A stretch of 64,000 nt of DNA from Sporomusa ovata DSM 2662 (lineage in GTDB: Bacteria > Bacillota > Negativicutes > Sporomusales > Sporomusaceae). A program made the position numbers and the translations under genes. Positions 14,549-23,256 of the stretch are shown in pieces. The first letter of the stretch is position 1; every line of letters starts with the position of its first letter. Location: assembly GCF_000445445.1 (NCBI RefSeq), contig NZ_ASXP01000002.1:744001-808000 (forward strand), in the 5' to 3' direction. The notes under the pieces are model-generated. The model searched no databases. It saw only the letters and a list, made by a program, of their open reading frames with translations, and was not told where the DNA came from.

Positions 14549-16462
14549 ATGAAAAGTACAGTTGTTTTTCAACCGGCAGGCTGCCGGGGAATGATTTCTT
14601 GTGGGAATAGTGTGCTTACTGCCGCCAGAGAATTAGGGGTAGCTATGGAAGCGCCCTGTGGTGGCGGCGCGGTCTGTGGCAAATGTAAAGTAATAATTAA
14701 TGAGATGTCAAATGTATCGCCGGTAACTGAGAAAGAGAAAAAAACTCTCAGTGCTGAGGAATTGACAAATAACTATCGCCTGGCATGCAGTACGCAAATC
14801 TACGGCGATGTTTTGGTAATTGTACCACCGGAAAGCAGTTTGCTTAACCAAGTGGTGCTGGAAACTGGAACAGTACGGCCCTTTAGTATAAACCCGGCGG
14901 TAAAAAAGTATTATGTGGAACTGCATAAGCCGACTTTAGCTGATTGCCGGGATGATTTTTCCCGTTTGAAAGCGGCCATGGAAAGTCGGTTTATTCAGCT
15001 TGACAAACAAATAACAATTGACTATCAGGTTCTTGGCAGTTTACCTGATGTCTTGCGGCAAAGTGACTGGAAGGTTACGGTTACGTTATGGCAGGACAGT
15101 GAGATTGTTGCTGTTGAGCCAGGAAAGGTTGCGAAGTCGTATGGCATTGCCGTTGATGTTGGCACAACAACCATAGCCGCGTATTTGTGTGAGCTTACTA
15201 CAGGCATGACGATAGCCCAGGCATCGTGCATGAACAGCCAGGTTGGTTATGGCGATGATGTACTGTCGCGAATTTCCTATTGCGTAACTAATGAGGATGG
15301 TCTTGCTAAATTACAGCAATTAATTATTGCTGACATTAACACCCTTGTCAGCAATTTAAGTGACAAGGCAACGATTAACCCGGAAGATATTTTGGAAATT
15401 GTACTTGTTTTTAATACGGTCATGCACCATATTGCATTACATATTAATCCCCAATATATTGGGAGTGCCCCCTTTGCCGCTGTTATTAAGGAGGCTGTAA
15501 ATGTTAAAGCCCGCGAATTGGGGATAAAAATTGCCGCAAGCGGATATATTCATTGTTTGCCGCTGGAAGCCGGTTTTGTTGGTGCTGACAATGTGGCGGT
15601 ACTTATCGCTGAGCAGCCACATCGTCAAAGTAAGATGAGCCTAATTGTAGATATTGGGACAAATGGCGAGATTAACTTTGGTAATAGCGAGGGTGTGTTA
15701 TCTGCCTCCTGTGCCACTGGCCCGGCGCTCGAAGGCGCTCAAATCAAATTTGGTATGCGGGCGGCACCAGGAGCTATTGCTAACATCAGCATCGACCGTA
15801 AAACCAAAGAACCTGAGATTGAGGTTATTGAGTCACTTGTAGATAATAAAACTTGTTTGCCTCGTGCCAGGGGAATATGTGGTTCAGGAATAATTGACGC
15901 TGTGGCCGAGTTATTTAAAGCAGGCATTATCAGAAAGGATGGCAGTTTCAATAAAGATATTCAGTGTTCCCGCTTGCGCAAAGGGGCTACAGGCAAATTC
16001 GAATATGTGCTGGCATGGGCGGCTGAAACTGCCATTGACCAGGATATCACCATTACTCAGAAGGATATACGCGCGGTTCAGCTTGCGAAGGCGGCACTTT
16101 ATGCCGGAGCCAAGATTCTTATGCAGAAAAAGGGTGTAGCGGAAGTTGAATGCATTGCGTTAGCAGGTGCTTTTGGCAGCTATATTAACAAGGTAAATGC
16201 GTTAGTCATAGGCATGATTCCCGATTGTGACCCTGCCAGTGTAGTAGCGGTAGGAAATGCCGCCGGTGAAGGCGCAAAATTGGCCCTGTGTGACAATGAA
16301 AAACGTTCCGAAGCTCAGGAAGTTGCCCGATTTGTACAGTTTGTGGAAACCGCCGCCGAACCTAATTTTCAGGAGGAATTCCTGCAGGCGATGTATTTCC
16401 CTCATGGCCGCGACCAGTTTTTGCATATTGCAGGGATAATTGATAAGATTCCCCGTTCGTAG
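14549..16462 (+). CDS. ramA: Corrinoid activation protein, RamA/RACo-like (COG3894 type)
   Basis: 637 residues. The N-terminal plant-type [2Fe-2S] ferredoxin domain has Cys37, Cys43, Cys46 and Cys80. It is followed by a linker and a large ASKHA-type ATPase region (DVGTTTIAAYL near residue 205, DIGTNGEI near 370, GICGSGIID near 445). Such enzymes use ATP to reduce accidentally oxidised Co(II) corrinoid back to Co(I). This bacterial architecture differs from archaeal RamA, which has C-terminal [4Fe-4S] clusters. The start lies 16 bases after pylT, with GGAGTG in the gap. It ends in TAG; read-through would add about 16 residues. Confidence 0.9.
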   Translation: MKSTVVFQPAGCRGMISCGNSVLTAARELGVAMEAPCGGGAVCGKCKVIINEMSNVSPVTEKEKKTLSAEELTNNYRLACSTQIYGDVLVIVPPESSLLNQVVLETGTVRPFSINPAVKKYYVELHKPTLADCRDDFSRLKAAMESRFIQLDKQITIDYQVLGSLPDVLRQSDWKVTVTLWQDSEIVAVEPGKVAKSYGIAVDVGTTTIAAYLCELTTGMTIAQASCMNSQVGYGDDVLSRISYCVTNEDGLAKLQQLIIADINTLVSNLSDKATINPEDILEIVLVFNTVMHHIALHINPQYIGSAPFAAVIKEAVNVKARELGIKIAASGYIHCLPLEAGFVGADNVAVLIAEQPHRQSKMSLIVDIGTNGEINFGNSEGVLSASCATGPALEGAQIKFGMRAAPGAIANISIDRKTKEPEIEVIESLVDNKTCLPRARGICGSGIIDAVAELFKAGIIRKDGSFNKDIQCSRLRKGATGKFEYVLAWAAETAIDQDITITQKDIRAVQLAKAALYAGAKILMQKKGVAEVECIALAGAFGSYINKVNALVIGMIPDCDPASVVAVGNAAGEGAKLALCDNEKRSEAQEVARFVQFVETAAEPNFQEEFLQAMYFPHGRDQFLHIAGIIDKIPRS

Positions 16463-16502
16463 CTAAAGGTAACTGACAAAGTCTTGGAGGAGGCAGTAAT
16501 CC

Positions 16503-17378
16503 ATGAGTAAGCCAATTCAATTTCAATGTAAGTGGGATACTGCTGAGGTGCTGCCTGACACAATACTGCGTTCGGCTGGTATTGGCTATTATCAGGCACA
16601 TACCGAGCGGCAGGCGATGGCGCTGGTTGCAGAGGGCAAGTGTATAGTAGAGCGTGACTCCATCTGCAGGGTTCCTTTTTGTGTGACTGTAGAGGCAGAG
16701 GCCTTTGGTGCTAAAGTAGTGATACCAGAGGATAATACCGGGCCAACCATAAGGGGTTATCGCTTTATTTCAATAGAGCAATTAGCTGAATTGGATGAGA
16801 TTGACTTGACTTGCGGCAGAATCAATGAGGTGCTAAGCTGTATTGCCATTTTGCGAGATAGAGGTAATGTAATTGCCGTTAATGTAGAAGGCCCATTTAC
16901 CATACTTGGGCTGCTTATAGACTCGATGGAGCTGTTTAAAGGGATTTGCCTACACCGCGAATTGATGGTCCGAACCTTACATGTTCTGGAAAAAAGTATT
17001 GTGAAATATATAGAAGCCTGTGTAGCCCAAGGTGCAACAATTATATCTTACGCAGACCCCACTGGGGCATTAGAGTTGCTAGGTCCCAAGCTGTACCGGG
17101 AATTAAGTGGTAAAAGCTCCTATAATATTCTCAAAAAATTAGAAAACAAATTGGCTGGGGCGCTGGTTCACCTATGCGGTATAAGTTCGCTTAGTTTGGA
17201 ACGTGCCGGTTTTTGCACAGCTAAGCCGGTGTCAGTTCCGGAGGCACATACCTATGGTGACAGCTTATGCCATATAGTAGCCGAGCATAAGGATGTCAGG
17301 CTGGTAGGGCATAATTGTATGAAAAGTACGCCTGTCATTCAGAAAAATCCGGTAGTGTGGCAGATTGAACTAAAGTAG
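16503..17378 (+). CDS. UroD/MtbA-family methylcobamide methyltransferase-like protein (short form)
   Basis: 291 residues, shorter than typical MtbA/MtaA (about 340). It has a UroD-fold core, with FTILGLL and ISYADPTGALELLGP, and retains a complete candidate zinc site: His223 and Cys225 (HLCG) and Cys272 (HNCMK), the ligands that activate the thiol acceptor in MtbA. In methanogens such enzymes move the methyl from the corrinoid protein to coenzyme M. The acceptor in this bacterium is unknown. Ribosome site TGGAGGAGG. It is followed 23 bases later by pylSc. It ends in TAG with a 9-codon in-frame extension. Confidence 0.75.
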   Translation: MSKPIQFQCKWDTAEVLPDTILRSAGIGYYQAHTERQAMALVAEGKCIVERDSICRVPFCVTVEAEAFGAKVVIPEDNTGPTIRGYRFISIEQLAELDEIDLTCGRINEVLSCIAILRDRGNVIAVNVEGPFTILGLLIDSMELFKGICLHRELMVRTLHVLEKSIVKYIEACVAQGATIISYADPTGALELLGPKLYRELSGKSSYNILKKLENKLAGALVHLCGISSLSLERAGFCTAKPVSVPEAHTYGDSLCHIVAEHKDVRLVGHNCMKSTPVIQKNPVVWQIELK

Positions 17379-17401
17379 GTTGGTTGTAAGTGGAGGTGCA
17401 G

Positions 17402-18241
17402 ATGGTAATGGTAACTTGGACCGATATTCAAAGAAAACGCTTAACGGAATTGAATGCAACCGGGGCCCAACGGCAAATGTCGTTTGCCACAGTAAAAGAT
17501 AGAAATGCAAGCTTTAAGAAACTAGAGTCTATCTTAATTAGTGTTGCTAAACTCCGCCTGGAGCAACTGCGCACCGAGAAAAAGCGACCAACGCTTAGTC
17601 TGATGGAGGCCAAGCTGATTACAGCGTTAAACGATAACGGGTTTGTGCAGGTGACTACACCCATTATTCTTGCCAAAAGTCTGCTTGCTAAAATGACTAT
17701 TGATGAAGGGCATGAATTGTTTTCTCAGGTGTTTTGGCTTGATGATAAAAAATGTCTGCGCCCGATGCTTGCCCCTAATCTGTATTATATTTCTAAAGAC
17801 TTAATGCGCTTATGGGAAAAGCCTGTGCGCATTTTTGAGATAGGCTCCTGTTTTCGTAAAGAGTCACAGGGAAATAACCATTTGAATGAATTTACGATGC
17901 TCAATTTAGTCGAATGGGGCCTGCCGGAGGAAACCCGGCATCATCGGCTGGCCGAACTGGCAAATATTGTAATGCAGGCAGCCGGCATTGCTAATTACCA
18001 GCTGGAGCAAACGTCTTCGGTGGTATATGGCGACACGCTGGATGTTATGCATAACGATATAGAACTAGCTTCGGGTGCTATGGGGCCGCACTTTCTTGAC
18101 GGCAAATGGGGTATCGCCAGTACCTGGGTAGGGCTTGGTTTTGGTTTAGAGCGTTTAGCTATGGTTAAAGAAGGCGGCCAAAATGTTCGCAGTATGGGGA
18201 AAAGCCTGTCCTACCTGGATGGGGTGCGACTAAATATTTGA
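17402..18241 (+). CDS. pylSc: Pyrrolysyl-tRNA synthetase catalytic domain (PylSc)
   Basis: 279 residues from the ATG at 17402 (GGAGG five bases upstream); a GTG at 17390 is a less likely start. It is a class II aaRS core: FRKESQGNNHLNEFTML (motif 2), GLGFGLERL (motif 3), and the pocket residues in LRPMLAPNLYYI. The whole sequence closely follows the bacterial PylSc type, including the ending SLSYLDGVRLNI. It charges tRNA-Pyl with pyrrolysine and needs the separately encoded PylSn for tight tRNA binding. Confidence 0.96.
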   Translation: MVMVTWTDIQRKRLTELNATGAQRQMSFATVKDRNASFKKLESILISVAKLRLEQLRTEKKRPTLSLMEAKLITALNDNGFVQVTTPIILAKSLLAKMTIDEGHELFSQVFWLDDKKCLRPMLAPNLYYISKDLMRLWEKPVRIFEIGSCFRKESQGNNHLNEFTMLNLVEWGLPEETRHHRLAELANIVMQAAGIANYQLEQTSSVVYGDTLDVMHNDIELASGAMGPHFLDGKWGIASTWVGLGFGLERLAMVKEGGQNVRSMGKSLSYLDGVRLNI

Positions 18242-18281
18242 AGGCGGTGCTTTGGTTGCCGGCTAGGGAGGATGCATTGAT

Positions 18282-19370
18282 ATGAAACAACTAGATACTA
18301 TTCTTGATAAAGCTGTCCAGCACAGCGCAATTACAACGCAAGACATGCTGTATTTATTGCAGCTTACCCAACCTGCAGACAGGGACCAGCTGTACCGGGC
18401 CGCCAGACAACGTCGTCAGCTTATTTTTGACAACAAAGTGTTCCTTTACGGCTTTGTTTATTTTTCCACTTATTGTCGTAATGACTGTACTTTTTGTTAT
18501 TATCGCAAATCGAACAGTCACTGTCAGCGTTATCGCAAAACATCCCGCGAAATTGTGGATATTGCCGGTGCATTGGGGCAGTCGGGAGTCCATTTGATTG
18601 ACTTGACAATGGGTGAAGACCCGCAGTATTTGTCAAACAATCAGTCTGGGCATCAACAGTTGATTGAAGTAGTAAAAAAAGTCAAGCAGGCGACCAGGCT
18701 GCCGATTATGATTTCACCTGGTGTCGTTCCCCGCGAAGTGTTGCGCCGGTTGCAGCAGGCTGGAGCTGAGTGGTATGCCTGCTATCAGGAGACTCATAAC
18801 CGTGAGTTGTACAGTAGATTGCGGCTTAATCAAGAATACGAGCAGCGGTGGGCCATCAAAGTCTTTGCCAAAACGCTTGGTATGTTGGTTGAAGAGGGAC
18901 TGCTTGTTGGTGTTGGCGACAACGCTCAGGACGCAGCTCATTCTTTGCGGGAAATGAACAAGCTTGGTGCTGATCAGGTTCGTACAATGAGTTTTGTACC
19001 GCAGCCGGGAACGCCATTGTATAAAACAACTGCTGTGAATTCGATATATGAACTCAATGTTATTGCGGTTATGCGTTTGTTGTTTCCCGACCGGTTAATA
19101 CCGGCCTCGCTGGATGTAGAAGGTATTCAGGGATTGAAGCAGCGTCTGGAGGCCGGCGCCAATGTAATTACTTCAATCATCCCGCCGGATGCCGGTTTAG
19201 CCGGGGTATCGCAGAGTACACTGGATATTTCGGAAGGCTACCGGACTGTCAGGGGAGTAACACCTATTTTACGGGAGTGTGGTTTAGAACCAGCCACACA
19301 GCAAGAATATGCGCAGTGGCTTGACCGGCGGCTGGGATATGGGCTTAAGGAGGGCATGGTATGCGAGTAG
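18282..19370 (+). CDS. pylB: Methylornithine synthase PylB (radical SAM)
   Basis: 362 residues. Radical SAM CxxxCxxC is Cys65, Cys69, Cys72 (STYCRNDCTFC). MGEDPQY and a TIM-barrel with IISP-type strands follow. PylB rearranges L-lysine into (3R)-3-methyl-D-ornithine, the first step of pyrrolysine synthesis. The gene overlaps pylC by 10 bases, so translation is probably coupled. Confidence 0.95.
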   Translation: MKQLDTILDKAVQHSAITTQDMLYLLQLTQPADRDQLYRAARQRRQLIFDNKVFLYGFVYFSTYCRNDCTFCYYRKSNSHCQRYRKTSREIVDIAGALGQSGVHLIDLTMGEDPQYLSNNQSGHQQLIEVVKKVKQATRLPIMISPGVVPREVLRRLQQAGAEWYACYQETHNRELYSRLRLNQEYEQRWAIKVFAKTLGMLVEEGLLVGVGDNAQDAAHSLREMNKLGADQVRTMSFVPQPGTPLYKTTAVNSIYELNVIAVMRLLFPDRLIPASLDVEGIQGLKQRLEAGANVITSIIPPDAGLAGVSQSTLDISEGYRTVRGVTPILRECGLEPATQQEYAQWLDRRLGYGLKEGMVCE

Positions 19371-20548
19371 CTGTATTAGGAGGAAAACTGCAGGGAGTCG
19401 AGGCCTGCTATCTTGCCCGGAAGGCTGGTTGGCAGGTAGCGCTTGTCGATAAAAATCCGGTAGCGCCGGCAACTAAACTATGTGATGATTTTTATTGCTT
19501 TGATCTTATGGATAATAGTAAATTAATGAATTTATTGTCAACAGTACAATTTGTTGTACCAGCTCTGGAAGACAAGGTTGTACTTGATAACATTTACCAG
19601 TGTGCCGGACAGGTGGGCGTAAAGGTGGTTTATGATCAGCAGGCTTATGCGCTTTCTGCATCCAAGCTTGCATCTGACAAATTATTTGCCAAATTGAACG
19701 TGCCTGCACCTAAGCCCTGGCCCTTATGCGAGTTTCCGGTTACGGTAAAGCCGTCAGGCGCCAGCGGCAGTGAGGATGTGTATTTGATTAGGAATCGTCA
19801 GGAGCTGGAAGCACTGCGGCAACAGTTAGGTGGTTTTACAGGCTGGGTGGTGCAGGAGTTTTTGGAGGGGCCTTCTTACTCGATTGAGGTTTCCGGCTGT
19901 AACGGAGAGTATCACACATTTCAAGTCACCGAGTTAGCCATGGACGAAATGTATGATTGCAAGCGGGTTCTGGCACCAACCGTACTGTCTGCTGCTAAGG
20001 AGCAGGAGTTTTGTGAGATAGCATTAACCCTTGCCGGACAGTTACAATTAAACGGAATTATGGATGTGGAAGCCATCTACCACGATGGGCTGTTTAAAGT
20101 GCTGGAAATTGACGCCAGACTGCCTAGCCAGACGCTGACAGCAGTGTACAATTCGACGGGGATAAACGTATTGGAAGTGTTGTGGAATGGGTTCAAGCCG
20201 AGTAACCAAAAGAATTTGGCAAGCGTAGCCCAAGGCGTGATCTATGAACATATCAAGGTAACCCCGGAGCGGCTGGAAGTCTGTGGTGAACATATTATGG
20301 CTTCAGCTGGTCAGCTAACATTATACCAAAACTTTTTTGGCGCTACAGAGGCATTATCTAACTATAGTCCTGATAAACAGGAATGGGTGGCGACCTTGAT
20401 TATTACGGCTGAGAACCGGCAGCAGGCTTGGGCGCAGCGTTGCCAGGTCATAACTACCATTATGAACCATACCCGGGTGAACCGGTATCATGACGAGGAA
20501 CCGCCGGTACCTGTCAGGCAAGTGTTGCGTATCAACAAGGCTGTATAA
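19361..20548 (+). CDS. pylC: 3-methylornithine-L-lysine ligase PylC
   Basis: 395 residues. It starts MRVAVLGGKLQGVEA (a Rossmann-like pre-ATP-grasp fold), with an ATP-grasp core containing VTVKPSGASGSEDVYL and VLEIDARLPSQ near residue 245. PylC joins methylornithine to the epsilon-amine of a second lysine. The start overlaps the pylB end, with AAGGAGGG seven bases before the ATG. Confidence 0.95.
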   Translation: MRVAVLGGKLQGVEACYLARKAGWQVALVDKNPVAPATKLCDDFYCFDLMDNSKLMNLLSTVQFVVPALEDKVVLDNIYQCAGQVGVKVVYDQQAYALSASKLASDKLFAKLNVPAPKPWPLCEFPVTVKPSGASGSEDVYLIRNRQELEALRQQLGGFTGWVVQEFLEGPSYSIEVSGCNGEYHTFQVTELAMDEMYDCKRVLAPTVLSAAKEQEFCEIALTLAGQLQLNGIMDVEAIYHDGLFKVLEIDARLPSQTLTAVYNSTGINVLEVLWNGFKPSNQKNLASVAQGVIYEHIKVTPERLEVCGEHIMASAGQLTLYQNFFGATEALSNYSPDKQEWVATLIITAENRQQAWAQRCQVITTIMNHTRVNRYHDEEPPVPVRQVLRINKAV

Positions 20549-20572
20549 GGAGTAACCACAGGAGGTGAGGTT

Positions 20573-21391
20573 TTGACAAGGCTGCGGGAAGAAGATATTT
20601 GTTATGTTGGTCAGCGTTTAGAAAATTATGATTTGCAGTTATTCCAGCGTACGGGGAAGGGGTTGGCAGGTATTGCCGCCCATGCTTTGGGAAAAGTTCC
20701 TGAGGATTTTGCCGCTGTGCGACAGGGTATTTCCGTAGGAATTGTTCCGATTGCCTATGGGCAGGGCATAATCAATGGATTTTCTGAAACACTCCAGGAT
20801 ATTATTGAATTTTTGGGATTTTTTGCTTTTGTTACCGAATCACCCAATATTAGTGGTTTGGGCGAAGCCATAAGTCGTGGGGCTAAACTAATTTTTCTGG
20901 CAGATGATGATAAATTTGTTGCGCTCAATATAGCCAGTGGTAAGGTCAGTGACAATGGTGAGGCCACCGGGCGGGGCTACGCGGCGGCACTGGCCTTGAT
21001 GGCCGGTAGTGTGCAAGGTAGCAAGGTGCTGGTTATCGGTGCAGGTCCGGTGGGCAGCGGGGCGGCACTCTATCTGGCACAGCAGGGGGCTCAAGTAGTA
21101 GTGCATGATCCGGATTTTGGAAAGATAAGCCAACTAAGGGAGCTTATACCAGGTATTCATGTAGCCCCCAAACTGGACACGGCATTAGCTGAGTGCAATT
21201 TAGTGCTTGAGGCTACACCGGCTGAGGATACTATTATTCAACAATACATTACTGGTGCTACCCGTGTTGCCGCGCCGGGGATACCGCTGGGGTTAAACCC
21301 AATGTGCCGCGAGCTGCTGGCTGAACATTTAGTTCACGATGTTTTAGAGATCGGAGTAGCGACCATGCTGTTTACGGCGTTAACAGAGTAA
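20573..21391 (+). CDS. pylD: Pyrrolysine synthase (dehydrogenase) PylD
   Basis: 272 residues. N-terminal helical domain, then an NAD-binding Rossmann domain with VIGAGPVGSGAA around residues 147-158. PylD oxidises methylornithyl-lysine, and the product cyclises to pyrrolysine. TTG start, with the near-ideal ribosome site AGGAGGTGAGG upstream. Position between pylC and pylSn is as in other bacterial pyl clusters. Confidence 0.95.
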   Translation: MTRLREEDICYVGQRLENYDLQLFQRTGKGLAGIAAHALGKVPEDFAAVRQGISVGIVPIAYGQGIINGFSETLQDIIEFLGFFAFVTESPNISGLGEAISRGAKLIFLADDDKFVALNIASGKVSDNGEATGRGYAAALALMAGSVQGSKVLVIGAGPVGSGAALYLAQQGAQVVVHDPDFGKISQLRELIPGIHVAPKLDTALAECNLVLEATPAEDTIIQQYITGATRVAAPGIPLGLNPMCRELLAEHLVHDVLEIGVATMLFTALTE

Positions 21392-21412
21392 TGCTAAAAG
21401 GAGGGAGCAGCT

Positions 21413-21772
21413 ATGGCCAAGAGTGGGGTTATGCTTGTTAAAAATAATTCACCGGAAACGGCCAATAAAAAGAAAAAATACTATCGGAAGAATGTCGAAT
21501 TTTTCAAGCTTATTGAGAAGATTAAGCTATGGCCGTCGCGAACAGGTATGCTCCATGGCATTAAATCTATTAAGATTACCGGGGAGATTGCGGAAATCAT
21601 TACCCATTGTGACGAAAAATTTATTGTTTGGAATTCGCGTACCAGCAGGGCGGCCAGGTGGCTGCGTAATAAATGGTGTGTCTGTGCCTGCAAAAAATGC
21701 AAGATTCCGACTTGGAAGATTGAAAAGTACACGAGCACCATGATGACGCAAAAATGGGGCTCTAATCTATAA
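21413..21772 (+). CDS. pylSn: Pyrrolysyl-tRNA synthetase N-terminal tRNA-binding protein (PylSn)
   Basis: 119 residues. After a basic 35-residue lead come SRTGMLHGIK (residues 42-51), NSRTSRAARWLRNK and a Cys cluster CVCACKKC, matching the first ~90 residues of archaeal PylS, where His and Cys ligands hold zinc. It grips the compact body of tRNA-Pyl and raises charging efficiency. It is separate from PylSc, as in Desulfitobacterium-type clusters. Ribosome site GGAGGGAG. Confidence 0.95.
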   Translation: MAKSGVMLVKNNSPETANKKKKYYRKNVEFFKLIEKIKLWPSRTGMLHGIKSIKITGEIAEIITHCDEKFIVWNSRTSRAARWLRNKWCVCACKKCKIPTWKIEKYTSTMMTQKWGSNL

Positions 21773-21822
21773 ACTAGGTCATGATGTTATAAGAATACTA
21801 TTAATTTTTGGAGGATGAAATA

Positions 21823-23175
21823 ATGAATGGCAAAGAGCGAGTATTAAAAACCCTGAGTTTTGAACCTGTTGATAGAACACCGTGGGTTCCCTATGCTGGT
21901 GTCCAGACAGCCAATTTGATTGGCGTTGATGCCGAAACCTATTTAAAGGATGTTGATAACATTGTAAAAGGTATCATGAAGGCCTATGAATTGTACCAGC
22001 CAGATGGGCTGCCAATTGTATTTGATGTGCAAATGGAGGCTGAAGCCTTAGGGTGTAAACTGAAATGGTCAAAAGATAATCCGCCGGCCGTAGATGTCCA
22101 TGTGTTGGAACATAAGGAATTGTCTGAACTAACATTACCTACCGAGCAAGATGGCCGTTATCCGATTGCGTTAGAGGCCTCGCGCCGCCTGGTAGCTGAA
22201 CTTGGTGATAAGGTTGCACTCTATGCACTTATTTGTGGACCATTTACCCTGGCGCTGCATTTAAAGGGAACCGACCTTTTTTCCGATATGATCAAGCGGC
22301 ATGAAAAGGTCGATGAGGTAATGCAGTTTTGTACTACTGTATGTAAAGACCTGTCTCGGATGTATGCTGCAACCGGCGTTGATATCATTGCTGTTGTTGA
22401 TCCCATGACTTCGCAGATTGCGCCCAAGCAATTCGACCGTTTCGTCAAGCCTTCTACGATCGAATTAAACCGCTATGTAAAATCGCTGGGCCTTAAGGTA
22501 ACAAGCTTCTGCTGTGGTAATGCTACCAAGAATATCGAACTTATGTGCCAAACCGAGACTGATGGCATTGCTTTTGACGAAAACGTCAGTTTGGCCTATG
22601 CGAAAGAGATTGCCACTAAATATAAAGTATCATATGGCGGTAATCTACCATTGACAACGGTAATGATGTTTGGTTCGCCATTGGAAAACGTCGAGGAAGC
22701 GCGCAAAGAAATAGAACTTGGCCAGGGTGTGGGATATATTCTTTCTCCAGGCTGTGATATACCATTCGATACGCCTGTAAACAACCTGGTTGCCATTTCC
22801 AATTTTATTAATGGCAAAGCCTCTTCACTGGAATTGCTGGAATCGGAGCAACAGTTCCATGAAGAAGACGAAGCCGTATTTGAAGATGTTGAGATAAAGC
22901 CTGGCCAGGTGTTTATCGAGATTGTAACCCTGGATTCGGAAGGCTGTCCGCCATGCCAGTATATGTGCGAATCGGTGAAGAAGGTACTGCCTCGTTATGA
23001 AGGCCGGCTGACTTGGCGCGAATCGCTTGTGAAAACCCGGGCCGGTATCAAACGCATGGCTACCTTGGGAGTTAAGAATTTACCTGCGATGCTGATTAAT
23101 AATGAAGTAGTGTTTGATAATATTATTCCATCAGATAATGAACTAATTGAAGCCATTGAAAAACGAATTGGCTAA
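21823..23175 (+). CDS. UroD/MtbA-family methyltransferase fused to a C-terminal thioredoxin-like domain
   Basis: 450 residues from the ATG at 21823 (GGAGG upstream). Residues 1-335 are a UroD/MtaA-type barrel (GCKLKW, CGPFTLALHL, VVDPMTSQIAP, LSPGCDIPFDTP). A 25-residue acidic linker leads to a thioredoxin/glutaredoxin-like domain (about 358-450) with CPPC at 375-378 and a cis-Pro-like NLPAML. At the zinc site the usual His-x-Cys is Phe229-Cys230-Cys231, with Cys311 retained, so one ligand is replaced. It probably handles methyl groups from MtmC/MtbC with a built-in redox or thiol carrier; the acceptor is unknown. It is 50 bases after pylSn. Confidence 0.8.
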   Translation: MNGKERVLKTLSFEPVDRTPWVPYAGVQTANLIGVDAETYLKDVDNIVKGIMKAYELYQPDGLPIVFDVQMEAEALGCKLKWSKDNPPAVDVHVLEHKELSELTLPTEQDGRYPIALEASRRLVAELGDKVALYALICGPFTLALHLKGTDLFSDMIKRHEKVDEVMQFCTTVCKDLSRMYAATGVDIIAVVDPMTSQIAPKQFDRFVKPSTIELNRYVKSLGLKVTSFCCGNATKNIELMCQTETDGIAFDENVSLAYAKEIATKYKVSYGGNLPLTTVMMFGSPLENVEEARKEIELGQGVGYILSPGCDIPFDTPVNNLVAISNFINGKASSLELLESEQQFHEEDEAVFEDVEIKPGQVFIEIVTLDSEGCPPCQYMCESVKKVLPRYEGRLTWRESLVKTRAGIKRMATLGVKNLPAMLINNEVVFDNIIPSDNELIEAIEKRIG

Positions 23176-23191
23176 TTATTGGATAGTTTTT

Positions 23192-23223
23192 ACAGTGGCC
23201 TAGAGCTTGCTCTAGGCTACTGT
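23192..23223 (+). other. Intercistronic hairpin
   Basis: ACAGTGGCCTAGAG and CTCTAGGCTACTGT pair over 14 positions with one G-U, loop CTTG. There is no T-run after it, so it is more likely an mRNA processing or stability element than a terminator. It separates the UroD fusion from the GTPase gene. Confidence 0.5.
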
Positions 23224-23256
23224 GTTAAAACCGCAATATATTAGGGGGGTGTAGTT

